Assembly (NCBI GenBank): GCA_000746585.2
Contig: CP009217.2
Coordinates: 996,662-1,060,661 of the forward strand
Direction: 5' to 3'
Source of the DNA: Rickettsiales bacterium Ac37b
GTDB taxonomy: Bacteria; Pseudomonadota; Alphaproteobacteria; Rickettsiales; Arcanibacteraceae
DNA length: 64,000 nt
A program made the translations under genes and the position numbers. Below are positions 30,801 to 40,005 of the stretch, one piece after another. Position 1 is the first letter of the stretch. The number at the start of each line of letters is the position of its first letter. Under the pieces are notes generated by a model, which saw nothing but the letters and a program-made list of their open reading frames with translations, was not told the origin of the DNA and ran no database searches.

Positions 30801-32072
30801 ATGAAGCGTAATGATGTAGCATATTGTATATTATTGTTAATGGCGGAGTTGTTTTTTGCATACCAGTTTATGCTGAGAGTTTATCCTGGACTTGTAATGC
30901 AGGATATAATGCACAAATTTCATATAAGTTCTACATTATTTGGTATGCTTGCAGCTTTTTATTATATAGGATATGCGGGTATGCAAATTCCTATAGGAGT
31001 ATTTTTGGATAGATATGGTCCTAAGTTTATATCATTATGTATACTTATATGTGTTATGGGTAGTTTAACCTTTTTATTTTCTGATAACTGGATTATTGCG
31101 TTAATTGGTAGGTTTTGTATAGGTCTAGGTTCAGTAGCTGGTTTTTTAGGAGCTACTAAAGTCATTAGTATGTCTTTTTTATCTAAATATTTTTCTTATA
31201 TGGTGAGTTTAACATTCACTGTTGGCTATATGGGTGCTATTTATGGAGGTAAGCCTGTAGCTCTGCTTATAGATAAGTTTGGTTGGGAGTATGTATTAAT
31301 AGCTTTAGCTTTTATAGGATTATTAATAGCATTATTTATTCTTAGCCTAGATATAAAATATGATGAAACGGAAAGATATGAAGGTTCTATCTATAGCGCT
31401 TTAAAGTTATTAATAAAGAATAAAAGAGTGCTCTTAGTATGTTTATGTGGAGCATTGCAGGTAGGACCTTTAGAAGCATTTGCTGATATATGGGGAGTAG
31501 GTTATTTTATAAAAATGTATGGTATTGCTAAGCCTGATGCAGCTTTATTAAGCTCAAGTATTTATTTAGGATTATGTGTTGGGGGGCCAATTATAGCGTA
31601 TATTGCAGAAAAATATAATTGTCATTATAGATTATGTTCTGGGTGTGGTGTTATAATGATGATGATTTTTATAATGCTATTATGTACTGTTAAGCTGCAG
31701 TACTGGCAATTATTAAGCTTAATGTTTATAATAGGCATTTGTTCTGGCTATCAAATTATAGTTTTTTCGATTACGGCTAAATTAAGTGATTTATCGACTA
31801 ACAGTATTACTATGTCTCTAACTAATATGTTAATTATGTCTGCAGGATTTGCCTTCCACTTTATTATAGGAATAATTATGGACATGAGTTGGGTGGGTAG
31901 CATGCAACATAATATTAAAATTTATACTCCAGACTCGTATATTTATTCTATATCTATAATACCTATAGCACTAGGAATAGGTAGTATAGGATTTCTATTA
32001 TTGGATTATAAAAAAGACTGGGATAATGTTGGGAATCGCAAAATGAATTTTATTTCAAAGGCTAACCAATAA
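30801..32072 (+). CDS. Major facilitator superfamily transporter
   Basis: The 423-residue protein has about twelve transmembrane helices. The MFS loop motif between helices 2 and 3 appears as GVFLDRYGPK, near residue 70, and helix 4 has GRFCIGLGSVAGFLGATKV. Rickettsiales hold many MFS proteins for uptake of host metabolites, and this one resembles that general group. The substrate is not predictable. AAAGGAT lies upstream of the ATG. Confidence 0.85.
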   Translation: MKRNDVAYCILLLMAELFFAYQFMLRVYPGLVMQDIMHKFHISSTLFGMLAAFYYIGYAGMQIPIGVFLDRYGPKFISLCILICVMGSLTFLFSDNWIIALIGRFCIGLGSVAGFLGATKVISMSFLSKYFSYMVSLTFTVGYMGAIYGGKPVALLIDKFGWEYVLIALAFIGLLIALFILSLDIKYDETERYEGSIYSALKLLIKNKRVLLVCLCGALQVGPLEAFADIWGVGYFIKMYGIAKPDAALLSSSIYLGLCVGGPIIAYIAEKYNCHYRLCSGCGVIMMMIFIMLLCTVKLQYWQLLSLMFIIGICSGYQIIVFSITAKLSDLSTNSITMSLTNMLIMSAGFAFHFIIGIIMDMSWVGSMQHNIKIYTPDSYIYSISIIPIALGIGSIGFLLLDYKKDWDNVGNRKMNFISKANQ

Positions 32073-32220
32073 AGCACTTACCATTTTTGAAGTAGCATGA
32101 TTACAGTCTTTAAAAATTATAGGGACTAATACTATTATAAATACATCAATTAATCTTTTATAAACAATTTAATTTTATCCTTAGCTTACTGTATAAAAGT
32201 TTTTGTAACAAGGCATAATA

Positions 32221-33897
32221 GTGATAATAAAAATTCCTGATAGTATTTCTGCAAAAATTACTTTAGCTATAGTGCTTATTAGTGCCTTTTTTTATAGCAT
32301 CTCTTTTCCGCAATTACTTTTATCCAAAAAATATATGTTAAATTATATGTTGGAAAGCTTATTAACGAGCCATTATTATAATATCTCATATCGTTTGCAA
32401 TCTTCTCTTACCGAAGAAAATATTAAAAACATTGATAATAATTTTATTCAAATGATAGATGATTTTTTGGATGAATATAAAAAGGGAACTGATTTAGACA
32501 TAGCATTATACGTCTTTAATAAAGGTATGCCTGTAGAAATTGCTGCTACAGTTAATTTTACTGCAACTAATATGGTGAACTATTTAGATTTAGATAAAGT
32601 ACCTTTAAATTGCCAGATAAAAGAAATTTTTATGGAGCGAAAACAGTTATACGCATGTGCTATGGCTCTTAAAGCTTCAGATGGTCATATTATTGGATTT
32701 ATAGTAGAAAGTGTTAATAGTCAGAGATTTAAAGAGTCATTTTATATAGATTTGAGCTATCAACTTATTTTTGTTGCAATTGTTTTAGTGATCTCAATAG
32801 GAGTAGGGCGAATGGTTGCGTTAAATATAGGTAGACCTACTGAAATATTAACAGCAGCAATAAAGCAATTATCTCAAGGTAAATATGATACTGTTATTCC
32901 TTTTACGGAGCAAGATAATGAGATGGGTAAGGTAGCAAAAGCTGTTGTGGTATTTAAAGAACATATTAAAAAATCTCAAGAACTAGCTTTATTAACGCAA
33001 AGGGAGCAAGAAGAAAGAGATCAGCGTCGTCATATTATGGAACAAACTATTAAAGTATTTAATAAAGAAGTGGAAAATGAGATTAACACAGTATCTAATT
33101 CTTCAGTAAAAGTACATAATATTATTGAAAAAATGGTTAATATTGCTGAAGAATTAAAAAATATGAGTGTGCAAGCTACAGAAGCATCAGATAATGCTTC
33201 AAGTAATGTCCAGATAGTAGCAAAAGCAGCGGAAGTATTGGTCTCATCTATTAATGAAATTGGAGAACAAGCTTTAAATGCAAGTAATACCACCAAAGAT
33301 GCTGTATCTAGTATTAATAAAACCAATTTAGTAGTACAAGAATTATCATCAGCTGCAGGTAGAATAGGTGATATAATATCTATCATTAGTACTATTGCCG
33401 AACAAACTAACCTTTTAGCATTAAATGCCACAATAGAAGCAGCGCGTGCTGGAGAAGCGGGTAAGGGATTTGCAGTGGTGGCTTCTGAAGTAAAAACTTT
33501 AGCAAACCAGACTGCTAAGGCTACTGAAGAAATAAAAAATCAAATAGCTAATATACAAAATTCTGCTAGTGATGCAGTTGATGCTATGAAAAATACTGAT
33601 AAAACTATTAGTGTAATTAATGAAATATCAATAGAAGTTTCAAATTCAGTCAAAGAAGAAACTGAAACTATGCAAGATATATTTAACAATATTATTAATG
33701 CGGTAGATAATGCGCGTATGGCAAGCCAAAATGTAAAATATGTTATGGAAGCGAGTAATAATGCTGGTGATGCAGCTAGCGCATTATTTACTGCATCAGA
33801 AGTAATGTATAGAAATGCAGAAAGTCTTGGTAAGATAATTAAGAAATTTTCTGCTGATATTCAAGACACACATTCTCTAAACGATACAAAAGCTTAA
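32221..33897 (+). CDS. Methyl-accepting chemotaxis protein-like receptor
   Basis: The 558-residue protein starts at GTG 32221 with AAGG upstream. A transmembrane helix at about 10-30 precedes a small extracytoplasmic domain (30-180) and a second helix at about 183-205. A HAMP domain ([20 protein letters not shown]) comes next, then a coiled-coil signalling domain. The hairpin tip near 394-425 keeps the CheA/CheW contact sequence [20 protein letters not shown] and [15 protein letters not shown]. No CheA, CheW or CheR is in the window. There is no clear C-terminal CheR-docking pentapeptide. Confidence 0.88.
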   Translation: MIIKIPDSISAKITLAIVLISAFFYSISFPQLLLSKKYMLNYMLESLLTSHYYNISYRLQSSLTEENIKNIDNNFIQMIDDFLDEYKKGTDLDIALYVFNKGMPVEIAATVNFTATNMVNYLDLDKVPLNCQIKEIFMERKQLYACAMALKASDGHIIGFIVESVNSQRFKESFYIDLSYQLIFVAIVLVISIGVGRMVALNIGRPTEILTAAIKQLSQGKYDTVIPFTEQDNEMGKVAKAVVVFKEHIKKSQELALLTQREQEERDQRRHIMEQTIKVFNKEVENEINTVSNSSVKVHNIIEKMVNIAEELKNMSVQATEASDNASSNVQIVAKAAEVLVSSINEIGEQALNASNTTKDAVSSINKTNLVVQELSSAAGRIGDIISIISTIAEQTNLLALNATIEAARAGEAGKGFAVVASEVKTLANQTAKATEEIKNQIANIQNSASDAVDAMKNTDKTISVINEISIEVSNSVKEETETMQDIFNNIINAVDNARMASQNVKYVMEASNNAGDAASALFTASEVMYRNAESLGKIIKKFSADIQDTHSLNDTKA

Positions 33898-33924
33898 ATA
33901 TTAAAAGTTTTATTAGAGTATATA

Positions 33925-34983
33925 ATGTTATACATAAAATATTATAAATACTTACTATTCAATTATATTGGCAAATGGGTTGATCAAAATTTAGAAGTGG
34001 GAATATTATGCAGAGCTATAATAGTGACTGTGCCGATGTTTATATTAGCATGGTGGTTTAATAATATAAATTGGCAAAAGGTTGTAATAGTTACAATTTC
34101 TGTATTTATAGTGCAAGATCGTTTAAATGTACCGCCCTTATTAATAATACTCCATGGTTTAGTGATTGCTATAGGATTTATGCTATTCTTTTTATCTAAA
34201 CCAATACCATGGTTATTTGTCATAATATGTGGGATGATGGCTGCTTTATGCATTTTTTTAGAAGAATGGAATATTAAATTACGTACTTTAGGTAATTTTA
34301 TATTTTTGCCTGCTTTATATACAGCATGCGGTTATACAGAAATTTCAGGTCTATCTAGATTACAAAGCGCTTTAATGTTTATACCCTATATAATGTCTGC
34401 TTTATTACCAGTATTAATTTTAGGTATATATAAGTATTATAAATTTTCTGTCCTGCATAAAATTTCATTTATAAAATATATGAGTAGATTACATGTTAAA
34501 ATAGAAAAATTATTACTTCAAGGAAAATATCATGTGGAGCCGCTAATAGCGATGATCATAGCTAGTACTTTTACGGCATTATTTGTAGAAGAAAAGCATA
34601 TACCTCAAGGACAATGGTTAATTTGGTCTGCTTCTAGTGTAATTGCGGGCGAAATTATATTAGCAAAACGTAAGTTTCAAGAGCGATTTATAGGGTGTTT
34701 ATTAGGTGTTCCTGTTGGTGTAATACTAGCTATGTGTACGACGCACAGTGAGTTTCTTTTAAATTTAGCTGCGTTGTTTGTTATTATTACGTTAGTAGCT
34801 TTCAAACAATATATAGTAGGATTTGGAATGCGCTGCGCAGGAGTAGCTTTTATAATTATACTCAGCGGAGGAGGTCTGTCAGGAGCTACTATACGTATTG
34901 TAAATGTATTATTAGGGGGATTAATAGGTTTTAGCACTTTTTTGATTGTAGAAAATATTATCAAAAAGTATTACAAATATTAG
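33925..34983 (+). CDS. Multi-spanning membrane protein, FUSC-like
   Basis: The 352-residue protein has two sets of closely packed hydrophobic segments (about 25-165 and 205-345) separated by a basic cytoplasmic stretch near 170-205. This duplicated layout and the block QGQWLIWSASSVIAGEIILAK resemble the FUSC (fusaric-acid/aromatic-acid exporter) superfamily. The identification is by topology and weak similarity only. It begins 28 nt after the chemoreceptor and may be cotranscribed with it. Confidence 0.5.
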   Translation: MLYIKYYKYLLFNYIGKWVDQNLEVGILCRAIIVTVPMFILAWWFNNINWQKVVIVTISVFIVQDRLNVPPLLIILHGLVIAIGFMLFFLSKPIPWLFVIICGMMAALCIFLEEWNIKLRTLGNFIFLPALYTACGYTEISGLSRLQSALMFIPYIMSALLPVLILGIYKYYKFSVLHKISFIKYMSRLHVKIEKLLLQGKYHVEPLIAMIIASTFTALFVEEKHIPQGQWLIWSASSVIAGEIILAKRKFQERFIGCLLGVPVGVILAMCTTHSEFLLNLAALFVIITLVAFKQYIVGFGMRCAGVAFIIILSGGGLSGATIRIVNVLLGGLIGFSTFLIVENIIKKYYKY

Positions 34984-35134
34984 TATTTTCTTAAGATATT
35001 TATCTGATTATTAAAACTATATAGTTTTAATAAGGTCTATATTGAATAATTATAATATATACCGTTTTGATTTATTTGGTATTTGAAAACCATTGCGTAT
35101 TTATTAAATAGGCAATAAATGTAAAAGGAAAATT

Positions 35135-35917
35135 ATGTCATCACTAAAACTTAAAAATGATAATATGTTAATACATGAAAAAACGTATCTAAGTAGTTTA
35201 GTAGAAGTTTATAGTAAAGGAAATGATCAAGAAAAAATTAATGCAGTTATACGTTCTTTAGCCGCTAGGACGTTTTTTCCATTTATATCTGATAAACAGG
35301 CTATAGCTTTAGAACTCGGCTGTTCAGATGGTTTTATGGCTAATTTAATTGCAGATAAAATACAAGCAGTACATGTTCTGGAAGGAGCGCAGGAGTTAAT
35401 TGTGCAAGCAGAAAAAGAGGCAAAGCCTAATGTAAAGTTTATACATACATTATTTGAAGAATTTAATTCTGAGCAAAAATATGATTATATCTTTGCTTTA
35501 TTTGTACTGGAGCATGTCTTTGATGTACAAATGGTATTAGATATGGTCAAAAGGGTATTAAAACCTGGCGGTATATTCTTTGTTACTGTTCCAAATGCTC
35601 GTGCATTATCTAGGCAAATTTCTAGACATATGGGAATAATCGAAGATTTAAAACAGTTAACAGCAAATGATATACGTTTTGGACACCGTCGTGTATACGA
35701 TAGATGTACCTTAAATGAAGAACTAACGCAAGCAGGATTTAGTCAAATTATGCAAGGGGGATTATTGCTAAAAATATTAGCAGATTTTCAACTAAATGAA
35801 TTATTTACTAATGGGTTTTTATCAGACCAGCATATAGATGCTTTATATAAGCTAGGTTTAGAATATCCTGATTTATGTGGAAGTTTATTTAGCGTTTGTA
35901 AATTAACGGTAGACTAA
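35135..35917 (+). CDS. SAM-dependent methyltransferase
   Basis: The 260-residue protein has a clear class I core. Motif I is ALELGCSDGFMANLIA, post I YDYIFALFVLEHVFD, and motif III VKRVLKPGGIFFVTVPNA. The C-terminal region contains FGHRRVYDRCTLNEELTQAGF, as in methyltransferases that act on sugar or lipid intermediates. The substrate is unknown. AAGGA precedes the ATG. Confidence 0.85.
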   Translation: MSSLKLKNDNMLIHEKTYLSSLVEVYSKGNDQEKINAVIRSLAARTFFPFISDKQAIALELGCSDGFMANLIADKIQAVHVLEGAQELIVQAEKEAKPNVKFIHTLFEEFNSEQKYDYIFALFVLEHVFDVQMVLDMVKRVLKPGGIFFVTVPNARALSRQISRHMGIIEDLKQLTANDIRFGHRRVYDRCTLNEELTQAGFSQIMQGGLLLKILADFQLNELFTNGFLSDQHIDALYKLGLEYPDLCGSLFSVCKLTVD

Positions 35918-36046
35918 TAGCTGATAAGATAATATTAACTTTTTCCAATTATTATTATATACTTAATGCAAAGCAGATATTTAAGGGTTATCTAGCAGTT
36001 GATATTAATAGAATTATTCCTAGAGGACTTTATTAGGACATAACTT

Positions 36047-36781
36047 ATGCAGTTAATAGTTGCAATTATTATATTTATAACATGTTTAGCTGAAATTACT
36101 TATGCAATGCCTCCTAAGGAAAGTTTTGTATTAAAGTGTGAATATGGTACCTCGATTAAGAATATTTTGCCGGATAGTTCATCGATGCCTACAAACAGTG
36201 AGAGCGTTAATATATATGGAAATTATGGCAAATATTTACCTTATGATTTATTTCTAAGTAAGTGTAAAAGAGGAGATGATATAGGCAAAAGTCAGGATAT
36301 AGAATTATGGGGAGTTACCAATAATTTAATACATAATGCTAATAATCCTGAAAACGTTGATATGCAAGTTTTGATTATTCAAGGTAGACTTTTAGATGCT
36401 AACTGTGTACCAATATCAGATGCTACTATACGTATCATGCAGCCGTCTTTGATGGAAAGTAGAGTTGATTATCGTAAGCTTACTGAAGATGAAAATAAAA
36501 ATTTAAGGTTAGCCAGAGAGTCTATAGGTACGGCGACGGCTATTACAAATAATTTAGGTCTATTTACTCTAATTACAAGACGCCCAAATGTTGGTAAATT
36601 ACCTTCTAATATTAGCTTATATATATTACATTCAGATTTTAGTAATCATTATGAAGTGATTTCTTCTAAAAAAGTGTATACCTTAGATGCCTTATATCCT
36701 GAATTAAATATAACGCAATACATACCCTTATATAGACAGGATATTATATTAAATCAGCTAAATAAATATCGCACCTTTTAA
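36047..36781 (+). CDS. Exported protein with an intradiol-dioxygenase-like beta-sandwich
   Basis: The 244-residue product has a signal peptide (MQLIVAIIIFITCLAEITYA, likely cut after A20). The core LIIQGRLLDANCVPISDATI, RIMQPS and LGLFTLITRRPN matches the start of the intradiol ring-cleavage dioxygenase fold: G-x-V-x-D-x-x-G-x-P-x-x-x-A followed by a W/M-Q-pair strand. The usual two Tyr and two His iron ligands are not evident, so it may be a non-enzymatic relative acting in the periplasm. It has no operon partner, and 800 bases of eroded DNA follow. Confidence 0.55.
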   Translation: MQLIVAIIIFITCLAEITYAMPPKESFVLKCEYGTSIKNILPDSSSMPTNSESVNIYGNYGKYLPYDLFLSKCKRGDDIGKSQDIELWGVTNNLIHNANNPENVDMQVLIIQGRLLDANCVPISDATIRIMQPSLMESRVDYRKLTEDENKNLRLARESIGTATAITNNLGLFTLITRRPNVGKLPSNISLYILHSDFSNHYEVISSKKVYTLDALYPELNITQYIPLYRQDIILNQLNKYRTF

Positions 36782-37588
36782 AAAAACCTTAGCTTGTATA
36801 TATTCTATTATTTTGCTATAGCATCCAAAGCTTCTATTTGATTATATTATCATTGTATTCTCTCTTTTTATTTTTTCGTTTTTTACATTTAAACTCAAAG
36901 TACCAATAATCGTCTAAATATTTTTTCCAGGTTTTAAGGCTTTTTAGCACCTAATTAGGTACATCAAGCACGCATTTAAAGAATTCTCAGAATCCTATAT
37001 AGCTGCAGCAATTCCTTTGCTATAGCTTATGAGAAATTATCTGGATAGAATTAAAACATTAAATTATTAATGCATTTTTGGCTACAGTCATAATTCATCT
37101 TTTAACTTATCGGTCCTTAATTTCTCTTTAATCCTGGCCCATTCTTTAAACGACTACTGGTACTCTTGATAGTAGATACAATTTTTCATCTATGGAAGTA
37201 CCTTTTTTTAATTTTTTCAAAAATTTTTATTTTTTAGTTAAAAAGTAAGAGAAATAATTTTTGATTTTACCTTGCCCTTAAAATAAACTTGTATTTTTGC
37301 TATATCGGCTTTGTCTTCAAAGGCAGGCTATTTTAGCTAGAAGTTTTGCTGCTGTAAATCCATAATATCTGCCTGTGGCAGCGCCTAAGAACGCGAAAGA
37401 TGCTTGTGCTATATTAATAAAGCTTACTATATACTATCTATATACTTCGATATTGAGTTTTCTTGTAAAAAATTAAATGTTTACGTCTATTATGTAGTGA
37501 TAGGGACGTTTATACAAATTATTAATATTTTTCTTTTATTCTTTACTACATAAATGAATTTCGAAGAATTTATATAATATTATAGTAA
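36782..37588. other. Eroded coding region (unidentified pseudogene remnants, minus strand)
   Basis: No intact gene lies in these 807 bases, but protein-like runs survive on the minus strand in shifting frames. They include INIAQASFAFLGAATGRYYG (near 37330-37430), EDKADIAKIQVYFKGKVKSK (near 37260-37325), KEWARIKEKLRTDKLKDEL (near 37090-37160) and LKTWKKYLDDYWYFEFKCKK (near 36870-36955). Their shared strand suggests one or two decayed genes broken by stops and frameshifts. I cannot assign them to a family. Confidence 0.45.
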
Positions 37589-38452
37589 ATGAATGAACAG
37601 AAAAAGCTTTTCCTAAGTTTAATGGTAGGTGCAATAGGTATCGTATATGGTGATATTGGTACTAGTCCACTATATGCTATTAAAAATTGTTTTACTGCAC
37701 ATAAGGTAGCCTTAACCGAGATAAATATATTAGGGGTAAGTTCCTTAATTTTTTGGTCACTAGTGATTGTTGTTTCTTTTAAATATGTTTTTCTAATATT
37801 AAAGCTAGATAATCAAGAAGAAGGAGGGATATTAACTCTCACTTATCTTTGTTCTAAGATCAAAAATAAATTTAGTACATATATACTTACTTTAGGTATG
37901 ATTGGTACTTCCCTATTTTTTGGCGATGCCATCATTACGCCTGCTATCTCAGTTTTAGGAGCGCTGGAAGGTTTAAGTATAATTTCAAAGGAAAGTGAAG
38001 TTTATATAATTCCCATATCTTTAATAATTATAAGCTTGCTTTTTCTTAATCAAAAAAGGGGAAGTGCTAAAATTGGTATGGTATTTGGTGCAGTAATGTT
38101 ATTATGGTTTTTGATTATAGGATATCTAGGCTTAATTCAAATTATTAAAGTACCCAGTATTTTATTATCAATAAATCCATATTATGCTATGAAGTTTCTA
38201 TTATTAAACAAATATGTAGGTATATTGACTTTAGGTACCACCGTACTCGTTGTTACAGGGGCAGAAGCATTATATGCAGATATAGGTCATTTTGGTAAAA
38301 TGCCTATAAAGATAGCATGGTATTTTATAGTTTTTCCTTTACTAGTGTTGAATTATTTGGGGCAAGCTGCCTTATTAATGCATAATCCAAAAGCAATCGT
38401 GAATCCTTTCTATTTATTAGCCCCTGATTGGTTTTTGTATCCATTAATATAG
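37589..38452 (+). pseudogene. kup: Kup potassium uptake protein, truncated by an IS630 element
   Basis: The frame codes for 287 residues; intact Kup proteins have about 620. The start MNEQKKLFLSLMVGAIGIVY, then GDIGTSPLYAIKN, EEGGILTLTYLC and FFGDAIITPAISVLGALEGL, are typical of the Kup/HAK/KT transporter N-terminal half. The frame ends in LYPLI right at the TATAGTCAATTAAG end of the IS630 element, so insertion at a TA removed the later helices and the C-terminal domain. The missing 3' part is not found beyond the element. The product is almost surely non-functional. Confidence 0.9.
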
Positions 38453-39310
38453 TCAATTAAGTTGAGAATGGCATAGAGAAGCCATAATCAATAGCATCGC
38501 TAAGGTTATTAAAATTAGTAATGATAGGTTTGATTTTAGCTTTTAAATGAGCCCAATATTTTTCAATTGGGTTGAGATCAGGAGAGTAAGGTGGTAAGAA
38601 TAAAAGTTTACAGCCTATATCTTCTATTAAATTCCTAGTTCTAGCTGACTTATGGAACGTTGCATTATCAAGTATTACAACTTGACCAAATCTTAGTTCG
38701 GGCACCAAACACTGACTAACCCACTCGTTAAAAACTTCTGTATTACATGTGCCCTTGAAACACATTGGCGCAATAATTTTCTTCCCAACCTTACCTGCAA
38801 TAAAGCTTTCTCAATCATGTTTTTTACCTGAGATATCACCATAAACTTTACTTCCTCTGAGACTGTATCCCCAAGAATAGTACAAATAGCTATCAATTCC
38901 ACTCTCATCAATATAAACTATATCTTCCGCTTTATAGTTTGCGATAGCTGCCAAAAATAATTGCCGTTTTGCTTCATCCCGTTCACGATAGAGTGTGGTC
39001 TTTTTTTTCGTGTGATCCCCAAAGTCTTGAATGCCAAACAGATAGCAGCTGTAGACACATTAAAAACCTTTGCAAAATCAGATAATAGCCAATTGCTGTT
39101 TTTAGACACCTCGTTTAATAATTTGATTGGATCAAGCTTCTTCCATGGCTTAGCTGCTCGTGTGGCTGCTAAATTCCCGGATTTCGATCTCGATAACCAT
39201 CTATAAATTGTTCTTTCACCTATGCCAAAAATTCTTGCAGCTTCTTCTCTGGTATAACCTTTATTAACATAGTGAATTACTTTTTTACGTAAATCTAAGG
39301 AATATGCCAT
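38448..39310 (-). mobile_element. IS630-family insertion sequence, one end lost
   Basis: The right end is preserved as TATAGTCAATTAAGTTGA from 38448, joined directly to kup. The transposase reads on the minus strand from 39310, and its stop lies within the terminal repeat. No matching inverted repeat precedes the transposase ATG; the sequence passes instead into the ankyrin gene stop (TAATG overlap). The element is therefore truncated or recombined at its left end and cannot move by itself. Confidence 0.85.
38457..39310 (-). pseudogene. IS630 transposase, broken by a frameshift and a stop
   Basis: The N-terminal part (39310 to about 39000) is the helix-turn-helix region, MAYSLDLRKKVIHYVNKGYT then AARIFGIGERTIYRWL. 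At an A8 run (39001-39008) the frame must slip by -1 to continue as KTTLYRERDEAKRQLFLAAI. The catalytic domain follows with the DDE residues in YIDESGID, VVILDNATFHKS and LNPIEKYW. A TGA at 38811-38813 interrupts it (GKKHD-stop-ESFIAG). The A8 slip could be programmed, as in some IS630 relatives, but the TGA inactivates the gene. Confidence 0.85.
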
Positions 39311-40005
39311 TATTTTGCATATTTAGTTTGATATGGAAAGTATGTAATTGTATTTGATGAGATAGTTAAATTATTTTCATCAACGTATGTTTTTAGTATA
39401 TTTAGAAAATTTGTGAAATATGTACTATGTACCTCCCTTGTTATTAAATTATCTAATCCTGAAAGTTTAGGGGGCACATAATATTTATTATTTGCAATTA
39501 ATGCCGTAATATTGGTAGCATTATGAGTTAAGGAAATGCCAATTGGAGTTTCCCCTTTTTCGGTGCATATATTAACATCACCACCGCCTCTTATAATAGC
39601 TTGCACTAGGTTAATATCTTTATGATATACCACAAAATGTAAAGAAGTATAACCATCATAACATATTGTATTAGGATCAACCATATTATCTAATAATATT
39701 TCAGTTCCTTGCAGCAGTAGATTCTCTTTGGATAGTCTGTAAGAAGGTCCTTTACTTATGTAATCATCTAATATGTTACATAATGTAATATTATTATATA
39801 TGTATGACAAATTAATGTTAAGATTTAATGAGGGAATAAATGACCAATAGTTTTGTTGTATGATAAATGGTATGAGATGTTTATCAGCATCTTTAGAGGA
39901 AATATATTTGCTTAACTCCTGAACCATAAAATAATTCTCAGCATATATAGCTGCAATAATGGGATGAGTAGAATATTGCTCAGAAAAATTTTGTGAGAAA
40001 TCCAA
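39310..40005 (-). CDS. Ankyrin-repeat protein, C-terminal part of a frameshifted gene
   Basis: The 231-residue frame continues the gene at 39912-41357 after a frameshift. It has two ankyrin repeats, NTICYDGYTSLHFVVYHKDI and GGDVNICTEKGETPIGISLT, near residues 112-180. The ATG at 40005 is internal, not a true start: the same frame reads upstream as SNNEFIKKLSEKGLDFSQNF. The stop (TAA) overlaps the transposase ATG by one base, so the natural C-terminus may have been replaced by the IS junction. Host-directed ankyrin proteins are common in Rickettsiales; a role here is inference. Confidence 0.7.
   Translation of the reverse strand: MDFSQNFSEQYSTHPIIAAIYAENYFMVQELSKYISSKDADKHLIPFIIQQNYWSFIPSLNLNINLSYIYNNITLCNILDDYISKGPSYRLSKENLLLQGTEILLDNMVDPNTICYDGYTSLHFVVYHKDINLVQAIIRGGGDVNICTEKGETPIGISLTHNATNITALIANNKYYVPPKLSGLDNLITREVHSTYFTNFLNILKTYVDENNLTISSNTITYFPYQTKYAK

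Noticed and set aside
36047-36781. Active intradiol dioxygenase
   Set aside because: The fold-like motif is present, but the paired Tyr and His iron ligands could not be found, so enzymatic function is not claimed.
37565-37588. TATAGTAAATGAATGAA before kup considered as a MITE end
   Set aside because: Only about 13 bases agree with the terminal repeat and no partner end or interior is nearby.
38693-38911. 72-residue minus-strand frame inside the IS630 element
   Set aside because: It is out of phase with the DDE frame, which runs through the same bases as YIDESGID; it is a shadow of the transposase.
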